Under the pieces are notes generated by a model. It was not told the origin of the DNA, ran no database searches, and was given only the letters and a program-made list of their open reading frames with translations. Both the position numbers and the translations under genes were made by a program. A stretch of 64,000 bases of DNA from contig CAVSMH010000006.1 of the NCBI GenBank assembly GCA_963728965.1, forward strand, positions 1,860,001-1,924,000, written 5' to 3'. This document shows positions 25,504 to 34,250 of the stretch, one piece after another. Numbering within the stretch: position 1 is the first letter of the stretch; every line of letters starts with the position of its first letter. This stretch comes from DASQZT01 sp963728965. Its GTDB lineage: Bacteria > Acidobacteriota > Terriglobia > Bryobacterales > Bryobacteraceae.

Positions 25504-28275
25504 ATGATGTTCAGGCCTCTCGCAGTCCTCCTTTTTCTTCTGGCCGGCACTTCCGGCCGGGCTCAGAATTTTGTGATCTCCACGATTTCGGGCGGCGTTC
25601 CTCCCCTGACTCCCGCGCCGGCCAGCTTTGCCTCCATCGGCGATCCGCCGCGCGTCGCGGTGGATGCCGCCGGCAACGTCTATCTCGCCGGCGTCCATTC
25701 GGTGTTCAAGGTCGATTCCGCGGGCATGCTCTCCCGCATCGCCGGCAACGGCCGCTACGGCAATACCGGCGATGGCTTCGCGGCCACCAGCGCCCAACTG
25801 GAGTTCCCCGAAGGCATCGCGGTGGATAGCGCCGGCAATATCTACGTGGTGGATCACGACGCCAACGTGGTGCGGCGCATCGCGCGCGATGGCACCATCG
25901 GCACCTGGGCCGGAACCGGCACCCCGGGATTCTCGGGCGATGGCGGCCCCGCCGTGGATGCGCAGTTCCGCAACCCCACCGGCCTCGCCATCGATAGCGC
26001 CGGCAACCTCTATGTTGCCGATACGGACAACAACGCCATTCGCCGGATCTCGCCCGCGGGTGTGATCACGACCTTTGCCGGCAATACCCAAAGGGGCTTT
26101 GGGGGCGATGGCGGCCCTGCCACCGATGCCTTCCTGAATGGCCCGGAAGGCATGGCCGCGGACGCCGCCGGCAACCTCTATATCGCCGATACCTTCAACC
26201 ATCGCATCCGCAAGGTCGCGTTGGACGGCACCATCTCCACATTTGCCGGCAACGGGTACCCGGGATTTTCCGGCGATAACAATCCCGCCGTGGAAACCAC
26301 CCTGCAACTCCCCATCGATGTGTCCGTGGACCGCCAGGGGCGGGTCTATATCGCGGACCTCGGCACCAGCCGTATCCGCATCGTCACCGCGGGCGTGCTC
26401 GACACCGTCGCCGGCAGCAGCAGCGGAATCCAGCCGCTGGAAGGTGCGTCGGCCACCTCGGTACGGCTCAGCGGTCCTACCGGCGTCGCCGTCGATGCCG
26501 CCGGCAACGTGTACTTCGCCGAAAGCTCCATCGGCTCCGGCTCCGGGCTGGACGCGGGCGACTTCAAGGTCTGGAAGGTTTCCTCTGCCGGCAACATCTC
26601 GACCCTGGCCGGCACCGGCGTGCGCAGCTTCTCCGGCGATGCCGGCCCCGCGGCGTTGGCGCAATGGGACCTGCCCTCGGGCATCGCCATCGCCTCCGAC
26701 GGCAGCGTCTTCGTGGCCGATACCGCCAATAACCGCGTGCGCCGCATCTCACCCGACGGTACGGTGATCACCGTGGCCGGCAACGGCATCGCCGGATTCG
26801 CAGGCGATGGCGGAAGCGCCACCACGGCCCTGCTCAATGGCCCCATGGGACTGGCGCTGGCCGCCGATGGCACGCTCTACATCGCCGATACCGGCAACAA
26901 TCGCATCCGCCAGGTCTCTCCCGCCGGCGATATCGGCACCTGGGCCGGTAACGGCAACGCCGCCTTTTTCGGCGACGGTAGCCGGGCCACCCTCGCCGCC
27001 CTGCGCGGCCCGCGCGCGATCGCGCTCGATGCCGATGGCGTGCTCTATATCGCCGACTCCCAGAACCACCGCATTCGCCGCGTCCTCAACGGCATCATCG
27101 ACACCGTCGCCGGGCGCGGCCAGGGCTTTGGCGGCGATGGCGGCCCGGCCGTCGATGCGCTCTTCAATTTCCCCTCCGCCCTGGCCATCGATGCGCAAGG
27201 CAACCTGTTCATCGCCGACCAGGGGAATGCCCGCGTGCGCAAACTCACCCCCGCCGGAATCGTCACCACCGTCGCCGGTGGAGACGATTCCCTTGCCGCC
27301 CCGCGCGCCCTCGCCCTCGATCACGCCGGCAATATCTATGTGTCCGACTCCGGCTTGAACCAGGTGCGCCGCGTGGCCGCCGATGGCGCCCTCACCACCA
27401 TTGCCGGTACCGGAACGTGCTGCTACGCGAACGATGGCGGCCCGGCCCTGGAAGCGTCGCTCAACGGGCCCTGGGGGATCGCCGCCGATGCCTCGGGCAA
27501 CCTCTATCTGGCCGATACCGGGAACGACGCCATCCGCCTCCTGCAACCGGCGCCCTCGGGCGGCGCGCCGGGCACCGTCGCCAACGCGGCCAGCAACCTG
27601 CCCGCCCCGATCGCGCCCGGCGAGATCGTCGTCATTTTCGGCACCGGCCTCGGTCCCGCCCAGCCGGTACAGTTCCAGTCGCTCAACAGCCTCGGGCTGG
27701 TCTCCCCCCAGCTTGCCGGCGTGAGCGTTCAGTTCAACGGCACCTTCGGCCCGGTGCTTTATGCCTCCTCCACGCAGGTCACCGCCGTGGTCCCCTACGG
27801 CGTCAGCGGCTCGCCCGTGCAGGTCGTGCTTCAATACCAGAGCCGCATCGTGCTCACCACCTCCGCCACCCTGGCCTCCACCGCGCCGGCCCTCTTCACC
27901 GCCGATTCTTCCGGGAAGGGACAGGCCGTGGCGATCAATCAGGACGGGTCCGCCAACGCCACCGCGCATCCGGCACCCGCCGGCAGCACGGTCACGCTCT
28001 ATGCCACCGGAGAAGGGCAAACTTCGCCCGCGGGCATCGATGGCAAGCTTGCCGGCACCTCGCCGCCGCGACCCCTAGCCATGGTGAGTGCGACCGTGGG
28101 CGGCCAGCCGGCAACCGTGCGGTCGGCCGGTGGTGCGGCCGGCGTCGTCGCGGGCTTGATGCAGCTGACGGTGCAGATCCCGGACGGCCTTCCGCCGGGC
28201 CCGGTGCCGGTGGTGCTGCAGGTTGGCGATGCCTCCAGCCCGGCCGGCGTTACGATCGTGGTGGGCGGCAGCTGA
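25504..28275 (+). CDS. Exported NHL-repeat protein with Solibacter-type C-terminal domain
   Basis: A secreted protein of about 923 aa. The signal peptide MMFRPLAVLLFLLAGTSGRA begins at ATG 25504 (or 25507). About a dozen NHL beta-propeller repeats of roughly 55 residues follow, each like GIAVDSAGNIYVVDHDANVVRRI and then TWAGTGTPGFSGDGGPA. The last 230 residues (from NAASNLPAPIAPGEIVVIFG) are an IPT-like C-terminal domain of the TIGR03437 type, first described from Solibacter and frequent on its exported proteins. It is probably cell-surface or extracellular, binding or structural; no catalytic motif is seen. The near-identical DNA repeats are protein-coding, not CRISPR. Confidence 0.88.
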   Translation: MMFRPLAVLLFLLAGTSGRAQNFVISTISGGVPPLTPAPASFASIGDPPRVAVDAAGNVYLAGVHSVFKVDSAGMLSRIAGNGRYGNTGDGFAATSAQLEFPEGIAVDSAGNIYVVDHDANVVRRIARDGTIGTWAGTGTPGFSGDGGPAVDAQFRNPTGLAIDSAGNLYVADTDNNAIRRISPAGVITTFAGNTQRGFGGDGGPATDAFLNGPEGMAADAAGNLYIADTFNHRIRKVALDGTISTFAGNGYPGFSGDNNPAVETTLQLPIDVSVDRQGRVYIADLGTSRIRIVTAGVLDTVAGSSSGIQPLEGASATSVRLSGPTGVAVDAAGNVYFAESSIGSGSGLDAGDFKVWKVSSAGNISTLAGTGVRSFSGDAGPAALAQWDLPSGIAIASDGSVFVADTANNRVRRISPDGTVITVAGNGIAGFAGDGGSATTALLNGPMGLALAADGTLYIADTGNNRIRQVSPAGDIGTWAGNGNAAFFGDGSRATLAALRGPRAIALDADGVLYIADSQNHRIRRVLNGIIDTVAGRGQGFGGDGGPAVDALFNFPSALAIDAQGNLFIADQGNARVRKLTPAGIVTTVAGGDDSLAAPRALALDHAGNIYVSDSGLNQVRRVAADGALTTIAGTGTCCYANDGGPALEASLNGPWGIAADASGNLYLADTGNDAIRLLQPAPSGGAPGTVANAASNLPAPIAPGEIVVIFGTGLGPAQPVQFQSLNSLGLVSPQLAGVSVQFNGTFGPVLYASSTQVTAVVPYGVSGSPVQVVLQYQSRIVLTTSATLASTAPALFTADSSGKGQAVAINQDGSANATAHPAPAGSTVTLYATGEGQTSPAGIDGKLAGTSPPRPLAMVSATVGGQPATVRSAGGAAGVVAGLMQLTVQIPDGLPPGPVPVVLQVGDASSPAGVTIVVGGS

Positions 28276-28281
28276 TCCCGA

Positions 28282-31056
28282 TCACCGCCGCCGGCCCGGG
28301 CGTCCTTCGTCGCTCGCAGCGCCATGCCCCACGAAGCCCGTTCGCACCGGCGAGCCGTCATCGAACAGCACGTACTCCGCCTGCGCCTCCAGCCGCGCCG
28401 TCTTCACGGTCCGCAGCGCATCGTTGCCCGCGATCACCAGCGCCATGTGCGCCGCATCCAGCGGATTCTTCGCCGCCAGCACCAGCCCTTCGCGCTCCGA
28501 ACCGTGCTTTCCGCCATCCACATCGAATACCGCCCCGTCGTACTTCAGACCGAGCCGGGCCGACCATGCCGCCAGCGCCGAGTTGGTCTCGGGCCGGCCC
28601 ACAAACACCACGTCGTGATGCCGCAGCAGATCGTCGGAGACTTCGAAGTCCTTATAGACCGGCACCTGCTTCTCGTAACGGTCCTGATACCGCCCCTGCA
28701 ACTGCTCGGCGGCGTAGCGGTTCGCGCCCGCTTCCCGCACCGTGCCGTACACCAGCACCGCCGACGACAGGCGGCGCGCGATATCGCCCGCCAGGTAGGC
28801 CGGGCCATCCTCGGGCTCCTTGAAATCGCCCGTGACGCCCGCCTTTTCGAGAAACGAAGCGGCCGTCACCCTCCGCGTGGTGTTCGCCGCGAAGTACTCC
28901 TGCATCAGCTTCAGAAAGGCGTCGTCGCCCATCTTGCGCCGCAGCCCGTCCAGAAACAGGACGCCTCTCGCCGCCTCCAGCCGCAGTTGTTTCTCCGTGC
29001 TGTCCGGCGCCAGTTTCAGGCCGCGATACGCCGCCCGCTGCGCGCGAACGGCTTTCTCCACGTCGTCGGCTTGCAGCACACGGTAGTACCCCGCAATACC
29101 CGCCACCAGCCACCGATCCGCATCCGCCGCCGGCAGAATCCAGCCCTTCCAAAGCCGGTCGCGGAACGATACCGCCTTGGCCGGCGCCTTGCGCTCCCCC
29201 GGGTTCTCCGCCCGTCGCGCCGCTTCGTTCTCCCGCACTGCCGAGGCGAGCGCCTCGGACGGCTCCGCCCGCAGTAGCGTATACCCCGACGGGTACAGTC
29301 CCGCATTGCCCGCATAGCCGTAAGGCCCGGGCACCCACTCGCGCTGGTTGGGCCGGCCGATTTCCGCCCACACCATCAGCCGCGAAGCCATATCGGACGT
29401 GGCCACCTTGGCGTCCATCGTGCTTGCGGCTACCAGCGGCGCCGTGCGGAACGCCAGAAATCCGAATTGCTCGTCGATCTGGCCGTGGTATTTCCCATAC
29501 ATCTCCTGCCAGGCCAAGTCGCGAGGCTGCGGCGCGTACGGCACATAGTCCGGCGTGCCCTGGGGGTCGGTGTAGTTCTCCAGACGCACCGTCAGATCCT
29601 TGGCATTGTTGTCGCCCCAGTAGAACCCCGGCGTGTTGCCGAACCATTCGTTCTTCGAGCTGCGCCACAACCGCGTGTGGTGGGTGCCCAGTTCGTACAT
29701 CGCGATCTCGTTGTTCTTGGCATCGCCGATCAGCCATTCGTTGGTGTAGAGGCCGTTGTTGCGCGTGCCGAGCTGGGCGACCACCTCGTCGATCGTGCCG
29801 CCGTACTGGATCGCCATCCGCGCGCGAAATGCCACCGGCGTCCCCTGCGCGTTGAACGGCGACTGCCGGATCGTCGTCTCCGTAAGCACGATGCCCGCAT
29901 CGTTCTGATACCAGTCGGTGCCGCTCTCGATGGCCCCGGGATAGCCCTGGATCAGCATGCGATGCCCGGTCGCGGGCCGAATGTCGAGCATCACGTTGGT
30001 CTGCTCGGCCAGCGTCAGCGGCCACCAGGTGACGTGTCCGATGACCATCTTCCCGTCCCGCGTCGCCGGCCCGGTGGCCGCGAACGCGCTGCAATGCTCC
30101 ATCACCGAGTCCCGCTTCGCATAGTCGGGCTTATCGAACGTCAGCCCTTCCAAACCCGTGGGCGTGGCCGAAACCGCCGCCCTCAACTCGCCCAGTTCCA
30201 CCGTCACGTTGGCCACCACGATGTCCAGCAGGTCCACCCGCCGGTTGAGCCATTTCGCTCCCGCATCGGCCGCGCCGTCGGCGATGCCGCGCATCTCTTC
30301 CAGAATCTCGCGGTCGAAGCCGCGCAGAAAAAGCGCGTCGGCCGTGGTGCGGTACTGCTGCCACTGGTCTTTCGAGCCGAGATCCGCCGCGCATCGCTCC
30401 AGGTATTCCGGAATCTCGCGCGCCATCAGGTGCCCGTGCTGGTAGCCCCGCTCGTACGGCTTGCCCTCGATGTGCAGGTAGATCCACCCCGCGGACGGGT
30501 ATCGGTACGCCGGGCCGAAGGTCTGTACCGCCTCGCGCGCCGGCCATTCGTCCTTGCTGGAAACCTCGTCCAGGCTCACGCCCTCGAACCAGGCCTTGCC
30601 GTGGAACGCGCCGCCGTTCGCCGCCGTCAGCACCACCTGGTCTTGCGCGCGGCTGGCCACGAAACGCAGGGTGAGCCGCGTCCAGGGTTTGGTGCCGCCC
30701 ACCGAGGCGGACTGCACATCCCACGGCATCGAGGCCATGGTGAGCGCCGCGCCCGTCGCAATGGGCGACCGGCCCGCATCGCGCACCGTGAGCCCTTCGG
30801 TGCGCACCCATCCGCTCAGTTCATACCGCTTGCCGATGGTCAGCGAGACCGGCGCCAGACGCACGTAGGCGTCACCCCCCGAAGTCCCCGCCTCCACCCG
30901 CAGCGATTTGCGGTTTTCGTGCAGCACGGTCGAATCCGCTGCCGCCGATCCCCGCACCGCGGTCCAGCCGTTGGGCTGGTCGAGCGAGATCTGGTACAGC
31001 GGGGACGCGGCCTGCGCCGCTGCCGCCAAAGCGAGACAGCAAACCACTCGGAACAT
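28282..31056 (-). CDS. Exported C45-type Ntn hydrolase with extra N- and C-terminal domains
   Basis: A 924 aa exported protein. Start ATG 31056 is set by a good ribosome site (AAGGAG) and a signal peptide (MFRVVCCLALAAAAQA). Residues 20-170 look like a beta-sandwich carbohydrate-binding module (ISLDQPNGWTAVRG, YELSGWVRTEGLTV). A C45 acyltransferase/phospholipase-B-like Ntn domain follows, with the likely nucleophile cysteine in SVMEHCSAFAATG (about residue 320) and GHRMLIQGYPGAIESG. Near residue 745, FLKLMQEYFAANTTRRVTAASFLEKAG resembles the C-terminal part of M1 peptidases without the zinc site. The last 150 residues (VLVYGTVREAGANRYAAEQL) are unassigned. Substrate unknown; an acyl amide or phospholipid is the family expectation. 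Confidence 0.75.
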   Translation of the reverse strand: MFRVVCCLALAAAAQAASPLYQISLDQPNGWTAVRGSAAADSTVLHENRKSLRVEAGTSGGDAYVRLAPVSLTIGKRYELSGWVRTEGLTVRDAGRSPIATGAALTMASMPWDVQSASVGGTKPWTRLTLRFVASRAQDQVVLTAANGGAFHGKAWFEGVSLDEVSSKDEWPAREAVQTFGPAYRYPSAGWIYLHIEGKPYERGYQHGHLMAREIPEYLERCAADLGSKDQWQQYRTTADALFLRGFDREILEEMRGIADGAADAGAKWLNRRVDLLDIVVANVTVELGELRAAVSATPTGLEGLTFDKPDYAKRDSVMEHCSAFAATGPATRDGKMVIGHVTWWPLTLAEQTNVMLDIRPATGHRMLIQGYPGAIESGTDWYQNDAGIVLTETTIRQSPFNAQGTPVAFRARMAIQYGGTIDEVVAQLGTRNNGLYTNEWLIGDAKNNEIAMYELGTHHTRLWRSSKNEWFGNTPGFYWGDNNAKDLTVRLENYTDPQGTPDYVPYAPQPRDLAWQEMYGKYHGQIDEQFGFLAFRTAPLVAASTMDAKVATSDMASRLMVWAEIGRPNQREWVPGPYGYAGNAGLYPSGYTLLRAEPSEALASAVRENEAARRAENPGERKAPAKAVSFRDRLWKGWILPAADADRWLVAGIAGYYRVLQADDVEKAVRAQRAAYRGLKLAPDSTEKQLRLEAARGVLFLDGLRRKMGDDAFLKLMQEYFAANTTRRVTAASFLEKAGVTGDFKEPEDGPAYLAGDIARRLSSAVLVYGTVREAGANRYAAEQLQGRYQDRYEKQVPVYKDFEVSDDLLRHHDVVFVGRPETNSALAAWSARLGLKYDGAVFDVDGGKHGSEREGLVLAAKNPLDAAHMALVIAGNDALRTVKTARLEAQAEYVLFDDGSPVRTGFVGHGAASDEGRPGRRR

Positions 31057-31139
31057 TCGGCTCTCCTTGTCGAACCAGCATACCGCGCCAAATGCGGCGC
31101 CGGGCACTGCCGGCTGCCCCGCCGGAGCCGTGGCGTTGC

Positions 31140-32453
31140 CTACGCCGCGCCGAATACCCGCGCGAAAATCTTGTCTACATTGCGCAGTTGGCGCTCCAGC
31201 GAAAATGCCTCGCCCAACTGGTCTGGCGTGAGCACGGCGCGAATCTCGGGGTCGCCTTCGATGGCCGCGCGGAAGTCGGTCTCCTCTTCCCAGGCGCGCA
31301 TGGCGTGGGCCTGCACCACGTGGTAAGCCCGCTCGCGGAGCATGCCGGCGGCCGCCAGGTCCAGCAGCAACTGCCCGGAAAAAACCAGCCCCCGCGTCAT
31401 CTCCAGGTTGCGACGCATCCGCTCGGGATAGACCAGCAGGCGATCCACCAGGCTGGTCGTCTTGCTCAGCAGGTAGTCCGTCAGAATCGTGGAATCGGGC
31501 AGAATCACCCGCTCCACCGAGGAGTGCGAAATATCGCGCTCGTGCCACAGCCCGATATTTTCAAAGGCCGCCTGCACGTTGGCCCGCACCACTCGCGCCA
31601 GCCCGCAGATCTGCTCGCAGGTGACCGGATTGCGCTTGTGCGGCATGGCCGAGCTGCCTTTCTGGCCCCGCGCGAAATACTCTTCGGCCTCGCGCACCTC
31701 GGTGCGTTGCAGGTGGCGCACCTCGAGCGCGATCTTCTCGCACAGCGCGGCGGCCAGCGCGAGGGCGGCCACGAACGCCGCGTGGCGGTCGCGCTGGATC
31801 ACCTGCGAGGCCACCGGCGCGGCCTTGACCTTCAACCGCGCACAGATGCGCTCCTCCACTTCCGGACCGATGTGCGCAAAGGTTCCCACCGCGCCCGAGA
31901 TCTTGCCCACCCGCACCTCGCCGGCTGCGGCGCCGAGGCGGCCCAGGTTGCGACCCGCCTCTTCGTACCAGATGGCCAGCTTCAGCCCGAACGTGATCGG
32001 CTCCGCGTGCACGCCGTGTGTACGGCCGATCTGCACCGTGTGCTGGAATTCCAGGGCGCGGCGGCGCAATACCGCCCGCAGCGCTTCCAGATCGCGCAAC
32101 AGGATGTCGGATGCCTGCCCCAGCATCAGCGCTTGCGCGGTATCCACCACGTCGTTCGAGGTCAGCCCGTAGTGCAGCCAGCGGGACGCTTCCGCATGCC
32201 CCGCCGCGGCCATGCTCTCCGCTACCGCCGTGGTGAAGGCGATCACGTCGTGCTTGACTTCCTTCTCGATTTCGAGAATCCGCGCCACATCGAAGCCGGC
32301 GTGGACCCGAAGCAGCCGGGCGGCTTCCGCCGGAACCACCCCCAGCTCGGCCAGCGCTTCCGAGGCCGCCAGTTCCACCTCCAGCCACTGCTGAAAACGG
32401 TTCCCGTCAGTCCAGATCCGGCCCATTTCGGGCCGCGTATATCGGGCGATCAT
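31140..32453 (-). CDS. purB: Adenylosuccinate lyase
   Basis: PurB acts twice in purine synthesis, cleaving SAICAR to AICAR and adenylosuccinate to AMP with release of fumarate. The 437 aa protein shows the family signature SSAMPHKRNPVTCEQICGLA (about residue 262-281), the catalytic loop TSNDVVDTAQALML (about 93) and GRTHGVHAEPITFG (about 147). Length and order agree with bacterial PurB of the B. subtilis/Thermotoga type. It lies 6 bp downstream of the metallo-hydrolase gene on the same strand and is probably co-transcribed with it. Confidence 0.95.
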   Translation of the reverse strand: MIARYTRPEMGRIWTDGNRFQQWLEVELAASEALAELGVVPAEAARLLRVHAGFDVARILEIEKEVKHDVIAFTTAVAESMAAAGHAEASRWLHYGLTSNDVVDTAQALMLGQASDILLRDLEALRAVLRRRALEFQHTVQIGRTHGVHAEPITFGLKLAIWYEEAGRNLGRLGAAAGEVRVGKISGAVGTFAHIGPEVEERICARLKVKAAPVASQVIQRDRHAAFVAALALAAALCEKIALEVRHLQRTEVREAEEYFARGQKGSSAMPHKRNPVTCEQICGLARVVRANVQAAFENIGLWHERDISHSSVERVILPDSTILTDYLLSKTTSLVDRLLVYPERMRRNLEMTRGLVFSGQLLLDLAAAGMLRERAYHVVQAHAMRAWEEETDFRAAIEGDPEIRAVLTPDQLGEAFSLERQLRNVDKIFARVFGAA

Positions 32454-32459
32454 GGCAGT

Positions 32460-33236
32460 TCAGAATTGAAAAACCTGCGAGGGCGCGTGCTGTGCGGCAA
32501 TCGACACCTGCGGCCGAAGCCCCCGCTGCCCCAGCGCCTCGGCCGCCATCATCTGCACGATCGCCGGATGGTTGTTCTGCTCGCTCAGGTGTCCCAGAAC
32601 CACGTGCGCCGTACTCGAGCTGAGATCCTGCGCGAGGTAGTCCGACGTAACCAGGTTGGAAAGATGTCCGACCCGGCTCATTACCCGCTGCTTGACCGAC
32701 CAGGGATACGGGCCCACTTTCAGCATGTCGAGATCGTGGTTGGATTCGAGCAGCAGCAGGTCGGTGCGCCGCAGGTGATACTTCACCGATTCGGGGATGT
32801 AGCCCAGGTCCGTGGCGATACCGATCCGCACCCCTTGCGCTTCGAAACAGTACCCCACCGGATCGATCGCATCGTGCGGAATGCTGAAACTCTGCACTTC
32901 GATGTCGCCGATCGCAAACGAGGCGCCGGCCTGGAACGGCTCCAGCCGCGGTTCGTGCCCGCCCCAGTCGATAGCGGGCGCAGTGAGGCGCGTCATGTAG
33001 ATGACCGCCCGCAGCTTTTTGTTGCGCGCCAGCACCGGCAGACCGGAGGCGTGGTCGGAATGTTCGTGAGTGACCAGAATGGCGTCGATGGCGCTCAGGT
33101 CCTCATCCGCCGCCGCAAGCCGCTTCCCGATCTCGCGCATGCTCAGGCCGGCATCCACCAGGATGCGCGTATTTTCCGTCGCCAGCAGGGCGGCATTTCC
33201 GCAACTGCCGCTGGCCAGCACGCAGAACTTGACGAT
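32460..33236 (-). CDS. MBL-fold metallo-hydrolase (YycJ/WalJ-like), apparent AUC start
   Basis: A metallo-beta-lactamase-fold phosphodiesterase/nuclease of the YycJ/WalJ type (about 259 aa). The metal motif is VTHEHSDHASGL (about residue 55-66), preceded by ILVDAGLSMREIG and followed by SFSIPHDAIDPVGYCFE, IATDLGYI, LLLESNHD and VVLGHLSEQNN. Homologues start MVKFCVLASGSSGN or similar. Here the residues are IVKFCVLASGSCGN with no ATG, GTG or TTG at that position, but ATC 33236 follows a strong GGGGAGG ribosome site by five bases. The in-frame ATG at 33290 overlaps a promoter-like sequence. The start is therefore either an unusual AUC or a base error. It is followed by purB after 6 bp. Confidence 0.85.
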   Translation of the reverse strand: MVKFCVLASGSCGNAALLATENTRILVDAGLSMREIGKRLAAADEDLSAIDAILVTHEHSDHASGLPVLARNKKLRAVIYMTRLTAPAIDWGGHEPRLEPFQAGASFAIGDIEVQSFSIPHDAIDPVGYCFEAQGVRIGIATDLGYIPESVKYHLRRTDLLLLESNHDLDMLKVGPYPWSVKQRVMSRVGHLSNLVTSDYLAQDLSSSTAHVVLGHLSEQNNHPAIVQMMAAEALGQRGLRPQVSIAAQHAPSQVFQF

Positions 33237-33319
33237 AGCCGCCTCCCCAGAACACTCCAGAATACAACGAATCCGCCGAAAACAAAACAATTCTGGAATG
33301 TTTTACGTGTGGGCGGCCA

Positions 33320-33874
33320 CTATGCCACGTAATGGCGCACCGCCCGGCGCACCAGCTCGGTCGTCGTTCCGTACACCAGGTGCGACGCCAGCGCCGTGGC
33401 ATGCACCCTTGCCGGATACGCCGTCGGCCCCCGCGATAGTCCCAGCGCGGGCACCGCAATCTCGTCGGAGACCAGCCAGAGAACCGAGCCGAACAACGTG
33501 CCCAGGCCGGCGCGCGCGGTGGGCACCTGTTCCGCCAGCGCCCCGTAGACACCGCCCGAAATCGTTCCGAATAAATAATGCACCAGGTTGCCGGCCGGCT
33601 CTCGCTGTTCCGGCCGCATCTCGCGATCCACCGTCTCCGCGATCGCGGCAGCTACTCTGACGGTGGCCGGCTCCTCTCCCGTATGCTGCCGTTTCTGCTG
33701 CTGCGCGCCGTGGCTCGATGCGCTCTCCGGCGGCTGCCCCTCCGCCTTCTCCTGCTCCTTCGCCTTGCTGATTGCCGCCTGGAACCGATTCATCACGAAC
33801 GAGGCCGCCAGGCCGCCCAGCAGGCCTGCCAGCGCGCCCTTTCCGAGATTGGGTCTTTGCCGTTTCCACCGCAT
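33320..33874 (-). CDS. DUF1440 (YagU-like) family membrane protein
   Basis: A 184 aa protein matching the DUF1440/YagU family of small inner-membrane proteins. It shows GKGALAGLLGGLAASFVMNRFQ near residues 10-31, LVHYLFGTISGGVYGALAEQ in the middle, then GTLFGSVLWLVSDEIAVPALGLS and ASHLVYGTTTELVRRAV at the C-terminus. A charged, Gln/Glu/Lys-rich linker lies between the first helix and the rest. Function unknown; YagU has been linked to acid tolerance in E. coli. Start ATG 33874 fits the family N-terminus. Confidence 0.78.
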   Translation of the reverse strand: MRWKRQRPNLGKGALAGLLGGLAASFVMNRFQAAISKAKEQEKAEGQPPESASSHGAQQQKRQHTGEEPATVRVAAAIAETVDREMRPEQREPAGNLVHYLFGTISGGVYGALAEQVPTARAGLGTLFGSVLWLVSDEIAVPALGLSRGPTAYPARVHATALASHLVYGTTTELVRRAVRHYVA

Positions 33875-34005
33875 GTGACGACTCCTCACTGGCAGCGTGA
33901 CAGACGCCGCGCGCGCCGGATGTGGGAAAAGAGCCGGATGCCCCCCGCGGCCGCGCCAAAGTGTACGTTCCACCCCCCGCGGAGTTTCCTCACGGCCACC
34001 ATGCC

Positions 34006-34119
34006 TTACTCGTACCGCAGCGCCTCGATCGGATCCAGCCGCGCCGCCTTGATCGCCGGCAGCAGGCCCGCGATCAGTCCCACCGTCTCCAGCATCAGCG
34101 TCGAAGTCACTACCGCGAA
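34006..34119 (-). pseudogene. C-terminal remnant of a MacB/FtsX-type ABC permease
   Basis: Reading the minus strand from about 34119 to the TAA at 34006 gives FAVVTSTLMLETVGLIAG and LLPAIKAARLDPIEALRYE. This is the last membrane helix and hallmark end (DPIEALRYE) of MacB/FtsX permeases. Nothing upstream in any frame continues the permease, so the gene was lost except for its last 38 codons. A different frame just upstream reads VNDIRTECYLVKRVAAELQNL, which I cannot assign. Confidence 0.7.
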
Positions 34120-34213
34120 GGTTCTGCAGCTCCGCCGCCACGCGCTTCACCAGGTAACACTCCGTGCGGATGTCGTTCACATCTACGATATCAGTGCCGG
34201 ATTTGTTCCCGGT

Positions 34214-34243
34214 TTGGTTTTCGTAACATCCGGGTCCTAAAAT
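34214..34243 (+). promoter_or_regulatory. Possible promoter of the kinase-HEAT-GT2 operon
   Basis: TTGGTT at 34214-34219 and TAAAAT at 34238-34243 are separated by 18 bases. The -10 hexamer ends 7 bases before the GTG start at 34251, so transcription from here would start at or next to the start codon (leaderless mRNA). Confidence 0.35.
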
Positions 34244-34250
34244 AGGGTTC

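Noticed and set aside
25600..27560. Regular repeats resembling a CRISPR or satellite array
   Set aside because: The periodicity is about 165 bp, in frame, and encodes NHL repeats; there are no short identical repeats with unique spacers.
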